This document shows, piece by piece, positions 17,898-26,705 of a DNA stretch of 45,246 nucleotides. Source of the DNA: Synechococcus sp. UW140 (lineage in GTDB: Bacteria; Cyanobacteriota; Cyanobacteriia; PCC-6307; Cyanobiaceae); assembly GCA_945872185.1 (NCBI GenBank), contig CAMBZX010000004.1, positions 1-45,246 of the forward strand, in the 5' to 3' direction. Below the pieces are notes generated by a model. It did no database searches, was not told where the DNA came from, and worked only from the letters and a program-made list of their open reading frames with translations. Each line of letters starts with the position of its first letter. The stretch's first letter is position 1. A program made the translations under genes and the position numbers.

Positions 17898-20089
17898 TGA
17901 AAGTTCAGCGACTCACCCGCCAGCGTCGAATCAACGCGATTCTGGAATCTGAGCCCAATGAATCCGGTGCTGTCGCCCTCGGCATCATTCTTGCCTTCCA
18001 TGGCCGGCATCTGGGGCTGACAGCCATCAAAAATGACTGTGGCGTCACCCGAGATGGCACCACGCCAGCCAAACTGCTGGCGGCGGCCCGGCTGCATGGC
18101 CTGCAGAGCCAACAGCAGCTGAAGGTGGGGCCGGAGTCACTGCTGGAGCTGGAACGATCCGGCCGTTTGCCGGCGATTGTGCACACCAAGGACAACCGCT
18201 ACATCGTTCTGGTGCGCTGGCGTCGCGATGGCCTGGAGGTGTTCGATACAGCTCGAGGCAGCCTACGGATCCAGCCAGAGCAGCTCCAGGCCGCCGAGAT
18301 CCTGCTGCTGCAGCCCGGTCCAGACTTCCAGCCTCAGGGCACACCCCCCTCGATCTGGACTGTGCTGCTGCGGTTACTACAGCCCCTCAGCGCTGAACTG
18401 GCCCTGCTGACGCTGATCGCCAGCGCCGCTGTTGTCCCCCTGTTGATGATTGCCGGCAGCACCTCCCAGTTCATTGATGGCTTTCTGCAGCAGCAGCGGC
18501 TGTCCTTTGGGCTGCCGATCCTGTGGTTGGTTCTGATGGCGGTGGCACTCTGGCTGCTGCTGAGCCTGTTTCGCAATCTCATGATCAGGCGGGTCAACTA
18601 TGTGTTGACCCGCAGCTTTGCTGCCGACATCTTTGAATATGCCTTCTCAGCCGATTTCCCCTACTACCTTCAACGCAGCAGCTCGGAGCTGGCTGGAAGG
18701 ATGAGCTTTGCCATGTATATTCCCAATCTGGTCGTTAATCGCATTGGATCGGCATGCCTGCAACTGTGGACAGGCGTTCTGCTGATTGTTTTCTCCTCGC
18801 TGATCTCTCCGATCCTGTTCCTGCTGCTGCTGGCAGGATTCATTCTGGCCATAGCCTACAATGTTTGGATTGCACTGAGCCTAGCTGTTAATAACGACAT
18901 CCTTGCGTCAGAAGGCAACCAGGCAGGATCCAAGGGGATTGAAGCAATCGCCAATATTGAGTCAATCAAGTCATCTGGACTGGAACTTAATTTTTTAAGG
19001 GAATTTCAGTGGCATTATCTCGAAGGAATTCGTCAAACACAGATTATTGGTAGACTGGCAATCCGATCGGATCTTTCGGTGAATGGATCCGTCTTCGCGA
19101 TTACGGCCATCCTGCTTGGCGTCGGCGGTTTGCTGATCATCCAAGGCTCCCTGTCATTGGGGGCCCTGCTGGCCTTCCTCTTTCTACAATCACAAATCAA
19201 TAATGCCATATATCAGATTCCAAACATCAGCAATAGTTGGCAGCAGGCGCAAGGTAAGCTGCGCCGCTATCACGACCTCGCGACGGCACCACGTGATCCC
19301 TATCTGAGAGGCTTTTCTCGCTATTCTGATCTGCCACTTGAACGCCAAAAGCTGGTGGGTCGAATTGAGCTTGAGAACGTCAATTATGCGTTTAGCCCTG
19401 TTGATGAGGCTTACATCTGTAATCTCAACATCCAAGTGAATCCGGGGGAGCATCTGGCACTGGTTGGCAGCAGTGGCTCTGGCAAATCAACGATCATCCG
19501 GATGCTTGCTGGTTTTTATCGACCGAGCTCAGGCCATTACCGCATCGCCGGTCGCGAATGGATGACGATTCCGGATCCGACGATCCGCTCCTCCCTCGCC
19601 TATGTGCCCCAAGATGTCTTTGTCTTTAATACTTCATTCGAGGACAACATCAAGCTCTGGCGTCCGGACTGCAGTCACGCCGATGTTGTCAGAGCTGCCA
19701 TGGCTGCCGATCTTCACGATGACATTATGAAATATGGTGAGTCTTATAATGCAATCATGAAAGACAATGGCACCAATCTCAGTGGTGGCCAGCGTCAGCG
19801 ACTGGAAATAGCCCGAGCCTTAATTCATAAGCCCACCATTCTATTGCTGGATGAAGCCACCAGTGCCCTGGACAACAGAACCGAGGAGCATGTGCTGGCT
19901 GCTTTGCGGCGTTTGGGCATCACCGTCATCAGCGTCGCCCACCGTCTCAATGCCGCCAAGCAAAGCGATCAGGTGATTGTGCTGGAGCAGGGCAAGGTGC
20001 TGGAGCAGGGCCCCCCGGACCAGTTGCTGGCCCGCCAGGGTGCCTTTCAGCGTCTGGTGCTGGCCGAAGGCCAGCTGCAGGGGCATTGA
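17894..20089 (+). CDS. NHLM-type ABC exporter with degenerate C39-like peptidase domain (permease/ATPase)
   Basis: N-terminal C39-like 'EPNESGAVALGIILAFHGRHLGLTAIKNDCGVTRDGT'; Walker A 'GSSGSGKST', signature 'LSGGQRQRLEIARAL', Walker B 'ILLLDEATSALD'. Confidence 0.88.
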   Translation: MMKVQRLTRQRRINAILESEPNESGAVALGIILAFHGRHLGLTAIKNDCGVTRDGTTPAKLLAAARLHGLQSQQQLKVGPESLLELERSGRLPAIVHTKDNRYIVLVRWRRDGLEVFDTARGSLRIQPEQLQAAEILLLQPGPDFQPQGTPPSIWTVLLRLLQPLSAELALLTLIASAAVVPLLMIAGSTSQFIDGFLQQQRLSFGLPILWLVLMAVALWLLLSLFRNLMIRRVNYVLTRSFAADIFEYAFSADFPYYLQRSSSELAGRMSFAMYIPNLVVNRIGSACLQLWTGVLLIVFSSLISPILFLLLLAGFILAIAYNVWIALSLAVNNDILASEGNQAGSKGIEAIANIESIKSSGLELNFLREFQWHYLEGIRQTQIIGRLAIRSDLSVNGSVFAITAILLGVGGLLIIQGSLSLGALLAFLFLQSQINNAIYQIPNISNSWQQAQGKLRRYHDLATAPRDPYLRGFSRYSDLPLERQKLVGRIELENVNYAFSPVDEAYICNLNIQVNPGEHLALVGSSGSGKSTIIRMLAGFYRPSSGHYRIAGREWMTIPDPTIRSSLAYVPQDVFVFNTSFEDNIKLWRPDCSHADVVRAAMAADLHDDIMKYGESYNAIMKDNGTNLSGGQRQRLEIARALIHKPTILLLDEATSALDNRTEEHVLAALRRLGITVISVAHRLNAAKQSDQVIVLEQGKVLEQGPPDQLLARQGAFQRLVLAEGQLQGH

Positions 20090-20093
20090 GCTG

Positions 20094-22289
20094 ATGCACC
20101 GACTCCAACCCAGCGCCGATCCACCGCCTGGTCAAGGGCCAGCGCACCAGTTGCTCGGTAGCCTCGATCGCAGCCTGTATCGCCTCAACCGCCAGAGACC
20201 GGCAGAAACGCATGGCGATAGCCGCATCCTGCTGCTCAGCAAGGCCCTCAGGCTCCTCGGTATGACGAGCTACCGGATTCATGCCTATCCGGGGAGCTTT
20301 CTAGATTTGCTGGAGCACAATGATATCTATAATCGAACCATCGCACTCCCCACGAATCTTGAAAAGGGCGAATACCAGCTGCTGATTCTGTTCAGCACCA
20401 GTGATCACACTCCCTATCTGCTCAGCCGCTCTGGCCAACGCAACCAGGTGCTCACCGCGGTGGATGGCCAGGTGGTACCGCTCAGGGGTGGGCTGCCAGC
20501 CCTGCATCACCAGGCCATCGAACTCTATCCGCTGTTGCCGGCAACGCTGCAGGGACCCTGGGATGTGCTGCGCTTCACCTACGGCACGGACATGGCGGCC
20601 ATCGTGGCACTGTTGGCGATCTCGCTGGTTGTGGTGGGATTCAGCCTCTCGATTCCTATCCTCACCAATATTCTTGTTTCGCAAGTTCTGCCCCAAACCG
20701 ACTACACCCTGCTGCTTGAAAGTTTGGTTGTGGTGAGCCTGATCATTATTGCTTCTATCTCTGGTCAATACGTGCAAGGCCTGATGGCCTTGAGACTGGA
20801 AATAATCTCCGATCTACGCCTGCAGACAGCTCTCTGGGACCGGCTCACAAAACTACCACTCCTATTCATTCAGAGTCAGAGCATCGGCGATATCAACTCG
20901 CGCGTCACCGCCATCTATCGCATTCGTAGCCAGATCAATGCAGGCACGCTTAAAAGCCTGCTGTCTGCCCTGTTCTCCCTGGCATTCTTCGTGCTGATGT
21001 TCAGCTACAGCCCCAGGCTTGCTCTCTGGTCTTCAGCGCTTGTTGTCATTGTGTATGCGGCTATTTTCCAGATTGCACGCATCGCCATCTCGATTCAGGA
21101 TGAGATTAACCCCCAGATGGCAAGAATTGCAAACTTCGCCTACCAATCACTTTGCGGCATTGCCCAGGTCCGCACACTCGGATGTGAAGCCTTTGTCCTG
21201 AAGCGCTGGATGATTTTGTTTACGGAGTTCGCAGATGCAAACCTGCGCTCCACCTCCTTTTCCCAGCTCATTGAGCTGGCGACCAATCTGCTGAGCATGG
21301 CTGGCTCTTTGTTGCTCTTTGCGGTTGCGATAATCCAGGTGCTCACATCTCCAGCAGATTTATCTAACCCCTCATCAATCGCTTCCTTCATCGCCTTTTA
21401 TGCGGCTTTCATCGCCTTTTGTGCAGCCGTGTCTTCGGCGACCAGTGCTCTTGCTGACGTGTTCTCCAATGTGATTTCTCTGTGGAAGCGATGTGAGCCT
21501 GTTCTTTATCAACCTGTAGAAAGCGGATATGAACCCGAGGCCATTCACCATGAAGTACAAGGTAACTTCTCGATCTGCGACCTGTCCTTCCAGTTTCCTG
21601 GCAGTAACCACCGAACATTTGTCAATCTCAACTTCGAAGTAAGGGCTGGGTCCTATGTGGCGATCACCGGCCCCAGCGGTGCTGGCAAATCAACATTGTT
21701 GAAGCTGATCACCGGTCTGATGAGTCCCAGCTCTGGCGAAATCCTGGTGGATCACATTCCCCTGCCATTACTGGCAATTCGTGCCTATCGCAGACAACTC
21801 GGCATCGTCATCCAGGATGCGCGCCTCGATAACGGCACCATTTTGAATGTGGTTTTAGGAGGTCGTACAGATGATGAGCCAGCCGTCTGGGCGGCCCTGG
21901 AGCAGGCCTGCATCGCAGCAGAAATACGCAGCATGCCACTTGGACTCCACACCCCCATCCTCAATGGAGGCAGCAACATTTCCGGCGGTCAGCGGCAGCG
22001 CCTGGCCCTGGCCCGCGCCCTGCTACCCCAGCCCAGGGTCTTGCTGCTGGATGAGGCCACCAGTGCCATTGATACCATCTCTCAGCAGCAAATCTCCAAC
22101 ACCATCGATTCTCTCGGGATCACCCGCATTGCCATCGCCCACCGCCTCTCCACCTTGCGCAATGCCAACCAGGTGATCGTCATCGAGAACGGCACCATCT
22201 CTCAACGCGGCAGTTTCCAGGAGTTGCTGGAGCAGGAGGGCTACCTGCGGCGCATGGTGGAGCTGGAAACCCGTAGCGGTGCTGGGTGA
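20094..22289 (+). CDS. Second NHLM-type ABC transporter permease/ATP-binding protein
   Basis: 'GPSGAGKSTLLKLITGL', 'NISGGQRQRLALARALLPQPRVLLLDEATSAID'; distinct N-terminal extension; ATG 20094. Confidence 0.87.
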   Translation: MHRLQPSADPPPGQGPAHQLLGSLDRSLYRLNRQRPAETHGDSRILLLSKALRLLGMTSYRIHAYPGSFLDLLEHNDIYNRTIALPTNLEKGEYQLLILFSTSDHTPYLLSRSGQRNQVLTAVDGQVVPLRGGLPALHHQAIELYPLLPATLQGPWDVLRFTYGTDMAAIVALLAISLVVVGFSLSIPILTNILVSQVLPQTDYTLLLESLVVVSLIIIASISGQYVQGLMALRLEIISDLRLQTALWDRLTKLPLLFIQSQSIGDINSRVTAIYRIRSQINAGTLKSLLSALFSLAFFVLMFSYSPRLALWSSALVVIVYAAIFQIARIAISIQDEINPQMARIANFAYQSLCGIAQVRTLGCEAFVLKRWMILFTEFADANLRSTSFSQLIELATNLLSMAGSLLLFAVAIIQVLTSPADLSNPSSIASFIAFYAAFIAFCAAVSSATSALADVFSNVISLWKRCEPVLYQPVESGYEPEAIHHEVQGNFSICDLSFQFPGSNHRTFVNLNFEVRAGSYVAITGPSGAGKSTLLKLITGLMSPSSGEILVDHIPLPLLAIRAYRRQLGIVIQDARLDNGTILNVVLGGRTDDEPAVWAALEQACIAAEIRSMPLGLHTPILNGGSNISGGQRQRLALARALLPQPRVLLLDEATSAIDTISQQQISNTIDSLGITRIAIAHRLSTLRNANQVIVIENGTISQRGSFQELLEQEGYLRRMVELETRSGAG

Positions 22290-22338
22290 TACTGCCCAGC
22301 TGGCGAGCAGGCCCAAACTCCCGCTATGTTTAACCCGG

Positions 22339-22467
22339 ATGGAGAAGTTACTTCAACTACTTCATGACGCGGGGGCACAGTCCTCTAGTTTCAGTCACTC
22401 AAATGTAGCGTCCAAAGATTTGCTGATTGAAGTTGTTTTTAATCAGAAGCACATTGATCCTGATTAA
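22339..22467 (+). CDS. Possible 42-aa small protein downstream of the exporter (uncertain)
   Basis: MEKLLQLLHDAGAQSSSFSHSNVASKDLLIEVVFNQKHIDPD; no clear RBS and no GG leader motif. Confidence 0.25.
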   Translation: MEKLLQLLHDAGAQSSSFSHSNVASKDLLIEVVFNQKHIDPD

Positions 22468-22485
22468 AGTCCCTCTGGAACTTCG

Positions 22486-23343
22486 TTAGTTCAGATCCTC
22501 AAATCGCTGGGTGAGGCGTGATTTCGCTATCTCGATTGGTGCCACTGGTAATGGCAGTGGTTGGCGCAGTAGGCCGAGCAACACTGGGATGGCCAGGAAG
22601 CTGACGTACACCAGTGCGATCTCAACCACAACGTCAAAGGCTAAGGCCGAAAAGGTGATCAACGATCCGGCTTGCTCATACCCATAGCCCGCGGAATCGA
22701 TCTCGACCCACCGGCCACCGACAGCAACCTGGGTCGATGACCAGACGGTACCGAGGCAAACCATAAAGCCGAACATCATCAGTGTGCGCTGGCGCCAGCG
22801 CTTACGGATAACGTAGAACACGATCACAAGAAGACTTAGGACAGCCAGGGCGAGCAGAGCTCTGGAATCCAAAAGGTTTCGGCGTGATGCTGGCTCCAAG
22901 GCTAGTAAGAACCGACGCGATCTGAACGTTGCCAGGGCAATTGTTCCCAAAACCACCACTCCTGCGATCAATCCACTGATCCGGGTGCTTCGATTCAGGA
23001 TTCTGTCACCGACGAACAAACCGACAACAGCAACGAAGGCCCCTTCCGACATTCCCTGAATGACCCAGGACAGCGTCAGGGAGAGCGGTTGGCCGAACAG
23101 CGAACGTACTGGCATGTCGCGGATGCCTTGAAGCGTCAGGAGGGCTTCGGCGGCAGCCCATAGAAGCGAACCGCACACAAAGACCCACAGGTAATCAAGT
23201 CGGCGCTGCCGACGCCAATCCCATAGCACCATGCCAATTGTGATGAAAGCGATCAGCAGCTTAGGCGTGAAGTCACGTGCGAAGCCAGCACCACGAATGA
23301 TGTAAATAGCAGCAAGATTCATCAGTTCAATATCTGGATACAT
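22486..23343 (-). CDS. Polytopic integral membrane protein, unknown function
   Basis: 285 aa with multiple hydrophobic segments (LLIAFITIGMVLW, LWVFVCGSLLWAAAEAL, LIAGVVVLGTIAL, LLALAVLSLLVIVFYVI, IALVYVSFLAIPVLLGLL). Confidence 0.65.
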   Translation of the reverse strand: MYPDIELMNLAAIYIIRGAGFARDFTPKLLIAFITIGMVLWDWRRQRRLDYLWVFVCGSLLWAAAEALLTLQGIRDMPVRSLFGQPLSLTLSWVIQGMSEGAFVAVVGLFVGDRILNRSTRISGLIAGVVVLGTIALATFRSRRFLLALEPASRRNLLDSRALLALAVLSLLVIVFYVIRKRWRQRTLMMFGFMVCLGTVWSSTQVAVGGRWVEIDSAGYGYEQAGSLITFSALAFDVVVEIALVYVSFLAIPVLLGLLRQPLPLPVAPIEIAKSRLTQRFEDLN

Positions 23344-23848
23344 GATTGTAGAGCTCCACGGTCACGGGCGCTGGACGCGGCACAAGCAATGAAGTGGTAT
23401 GACTTCTTATTCGTTGCCAGCTTCGATTTTCTGCTAGTTATGATTTGCGACAATTCAGGCGCTCAAACAAGAGATGACTTGGAAATTAGCGGTAAATAAT
23501 CGAGGCCGAAATAAGTCCTCGCGATTTGCGTGACGAACTCAATGGCCAAGAAGTATTCAGACAAAAGCTTCATGGAGTCTGTGTGGCTATCGAGAAGAGC
23601 AGATATTTATTGCAGGAAGACGAATACCCCTTGTTTTCGAAATAAAGACTTCTTGCATTTTGGCCGCATTACGCTTTTTCTTCGCTGCCCTGCAATGGGG
23701 TAAGTCTGATGTCACATTTGAAACCCAACGGCGGCACGGTGCTCCTACAGGCATTGCCGGCGTAGGCTGGTAGCTGTGAATAGGGTGTCAAGGATGAATT
23801 GGGTGATGCCGGTCCATCTGCGATGTCAGGTCCAGTTGCTTATCCGCC

Positions 23849-24979
23849 ATGAACGTTGACAGCCGTGCATCGCGATTCGGGTACCAGTTGGGGTTGCTCG
23901 GGTTTACGCGTTTCACGAATGTGCTGAGACTCGCTCCTCTCGCCCCTGCTATCGAGATTCGCTACCTGCCGCTCCTCTTGCTTCTGATCGTTGTGAGCCT
24001 GATCAGCGTTCCTTTACGATTGCTTGAGACGTTGATCTGGGGACGGAGAATCCAACAAGCCAAGATCAATGAGGCGCCGGTGTTCATTTTGGGCCACTGG
24101 CGAAGTGGTACTACATATTTACATAATCTGCTCATCCAGGATTCGACATTTGGCTATGTCAGCATGTACCAGAGTATCGCGCCTGAATGTTCACTGATTG
24201 GTGGCTCATGGCTGCAACAGTTTTTGGCGCGATTGGTGCCATTAAAGCGGCCGATGGATAATATGTGCTGGCCACTTGATGCTCCTCAGGAAGAAGAGTT
24301 TGCCCTATCTAAGATGCTACCATGGGCTTTTTATGTTAGCTTGCTATTCCCAGGCAAGAACCGGGAATTCTTCGCCAAAGCCGTAGAGTTTAAGGATTAT
24401 CAGGATCATCGCTTTCAATCCTTTGCCTGCGCTTATCGCAAGGTGCTGGCCATTGCGACTCTTCGGGCGGGTGGGAAGCAGTTGATTCTTAAAAATCCAA
24501 TTAATACTGCGCGCATCGGGGTGCTTCTTGAGTTATTCCCGAAGGCACGTTTTATACATATTGCCAGAAATCCCTACGAGGTTTTCTCTTCCACATTAGG
24601 ACTCTATCAAAATCTTGGTACACTCACTCGGCTCCAAGCCCTACCACCAGGCCAGGACCGGGAATCGATTGCAGCGATTTACGATTCGATGATGCATCGA
24701 TATTTCACTGATCGCGATTTGATTCCTGAGGGACAACTGGTTGAGGTTCGCTTTGAGGACTTGGAGCGTGACCCTTTAAGGGAGCTTGGAACGATCTACC
24801 AAAAATTAGGATTGCATGGATTTGAATCCAGTCTTTCTTCTTTTCAGAGTTATCTTGAAACGCAGAGCTCTTACATCAAAAATAATCATAAAATTTCGGA
24901 TGCAGATCGAAACTTTGTTAACACTCGCTGGCAGTTCGCATTCCAGCCTCTAGGGTATTCACCTAAGCCTCAGAAGTAG
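23849..24979 (+). CDS. Sulfotransferase family protein
   Basis: PAPS 5'-loop 'PVFILGHWRSGTTYLHNLLIQD', 3'-PB-like 'ARFIHIARNPYEVFSSTLGLYQ', 'VRFEDLERDPLRELGTIYQKLGL'. Confidence 0.88.
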   Translation: MNVDSRASRFGYQLGLLGFTRFTNVLRLAPLAPAIEIRYLPLLLLLIVVSLISVPLRLLETLIWGRRIQQAKINEAPVFILGHWRSGTTYLHNLLIQDSTFGYVSMYQSIAPECSLIGGSWLQQFLARLVPLKRPMDNMCWPLDAPQEEEFALSKMLPWAFYVSLLFPGKNREFFAKAVEFKDYQDHRFQSFACAYRKVLAIATLRAGGKQLILKNPINTARIGVLLELFPKARFIHIARNPYEVFSSTLGLYQNLGTLTRLQALPPGQDRESIAAIYDSMMHRYFTDRDLIPEGQLVEVRFEDLERDPLRELGTIYQKLGLHGFESSLSSFQSYLETQSSYIKNNHKISDADRNFVNTRWQFAFQPLGYSPKPQK

Positions 24980-25093
24980 CCTTACCCGATAAGGTTGTAT
25001 GTTAGAATTCAAAATCTGTGGCGTTATCTCAGCATTGTCGCCATACTTTTTCAATGTCGATGACCAGTATAGGCATGGCTGTCGGGATGGCAT

Positions 25094-25969
25094 CTAAATT
25101 GCTATTTCATTGGAATTATTGCATGGGACTTTGTGCTTGTCATTGTTTTTCATTGATTCACTGTTAAGCCAATCTGAGGCCAGCATGTTGTTGTCGATCT
25201 GTGCGGGATGAAATCCTGGTCGGAGATAAGACCATGCCGCGTGCAGCAGATGTGGAACAACTAGATTCAGCTCATGGTTTCTACTCCAGCAGGCCAGGAT
25301 GCTTTTGATCGTGATACGAGAATCCTGTCGCATAAGGTGCTGGCTTGCTGACAGCCAAAAGCAAAGGATCTCTCCAGATGCAATTAGCATTCCAGTCCAG
25401 CGTATAAGTAAATTTCCAGAAACATTTTGAAAGACATCATAAGCGACGGATTTGTGCTCAATCTCCTCAGCTGCATGCCAGCGAAACAAGGCTGCCATTG
25501 TTGGATCTGCTTTGTCACCCAGCGAGTGACCTGGCTTGAGAATCCACTCCCCTAGCGATGAAATCAGATGCTCTAATGCTACGGTGATACTGAGGTTTAG
25601 TAGAGGTGATCGTGTTGATTCCATTCTCTTGTAGGCAAGATTCTGGTACCAAGTCAGCCAGGATTCTATTTCGTAGCCTTGTTTGACGAGCATCAACTGA
25701 TATTCTCGATGATGCAAGCTATGGCTAGCTTCTTGGCCAACAAAGCGTTGTACCTGCAGCCTTAGGGCTTGATCATTAGTTGATCGAGAGGCATCGAGAA
25801 TAGTGCGCACAAAAAAGTTTTCACCGTCCGGGATGAAAAGATGCAGTGCATTGACGAAGCAAGTAAGCTCAGGTTCTTTTCCGTACCAATAACGTGGTAC
25901 ATCCTTGAGTGAAAAGTTGGGATGCCGGACAACAGGCAGTCCCGCCAAAGTTTCAGAGTCGCTCTTCAT
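25094..25969 (-). CDS. PF10118-like putative metal-dependent hydrolase (possible diiron helical bundle)
   Basis: 'FVGQEASHSLHHREYQLMLV' and 'FRWHAAEEIEHKSVAYDVFQNVSGN' (ExxH-type motifs). Confidence 0.75.
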   Translation of the reverse strand: MKSDSETLAGLPVVRHPNFSLKDVPRYWYGKEPELTCFVNALHLFIPDGENFFVRTILDASRSTNDQALRLQVQRFVGQEASHSLHHREYQLMLVKQGYEIESWLTWYQNLAYKRMESTRSPLLNLSITVALEHLISSLGEWILKPGHSLGDKADPTMAALFRWHAAEEIEHKSVAYDVFQNVSGNLLIRWTGMLIASGEILCFWLSASQHLMRQDSRITIKSILACWSRNHELNLVVPHLLHAAWSYLRPGFHPAQIDNNMLASDWLNSESMKNNDKHKVPCNNSNEIAI

Positions 25970-26705
25970 TAGTAAATCCAGCAGAGAAGTAAATGAAACG
26001 GGAATGGTGACTGCGTAGATCCTGATTGGCAGAACTAAAAGTGCTTGTGCTGTCTATTGTTCCCTGAGGGTTGAGACCCAAGACTGTGTTGGCAACTTTA
26101 GTCCTGATCTGATTAATGCTCATCATAGCGTTCCGGCTGCCAAAATTCGTACAGTAGCCTCTTGAGTCATTGTCTACCCCTTTTGTCGCTGCCTAGGGTC
26201 TGGCCACCTCCATGAAGTAGGGCTGTGTCATCATCACCTCAATAGGCACTCGATATTTCGAATCACTTTTAAATATAAAACACTCTACACACTCTAAGCA
26301 TAAATCGAGACTTGCTCTCTAATTTTAATTTTGTGGCAACTTCTTGGGATTTTGTTTGTCCTATTGTTTGTATTTGCTTGGTTTGTGGCAGCATTTATCT
26401 AATGAGTGTGGGTTTTAAACGGTGAAAATGGCTAGCAGTCTCGAAGCCAACAACCCTGAACGCCGAAGATGCATGTTTAGTGCAGCACTATTGGCATGGT
26501 AAAACTAAAACGAGGCCCCAAGGCTAAATCCATTAAACTGTCATCATCATTGTCACAAGCGGCTTTCCATAATCATCTATTGATATCGTTTGTGACTGAG
26601 TGCAAGTAAAGATCACAGCGTCAAGCCTTGAAATGTTCGGCTATGCCCAAAGCAATTGGATCTTACTGCTCAGCGATTCCTTGGAAATTCTGAATAATCG
26701 CATGT

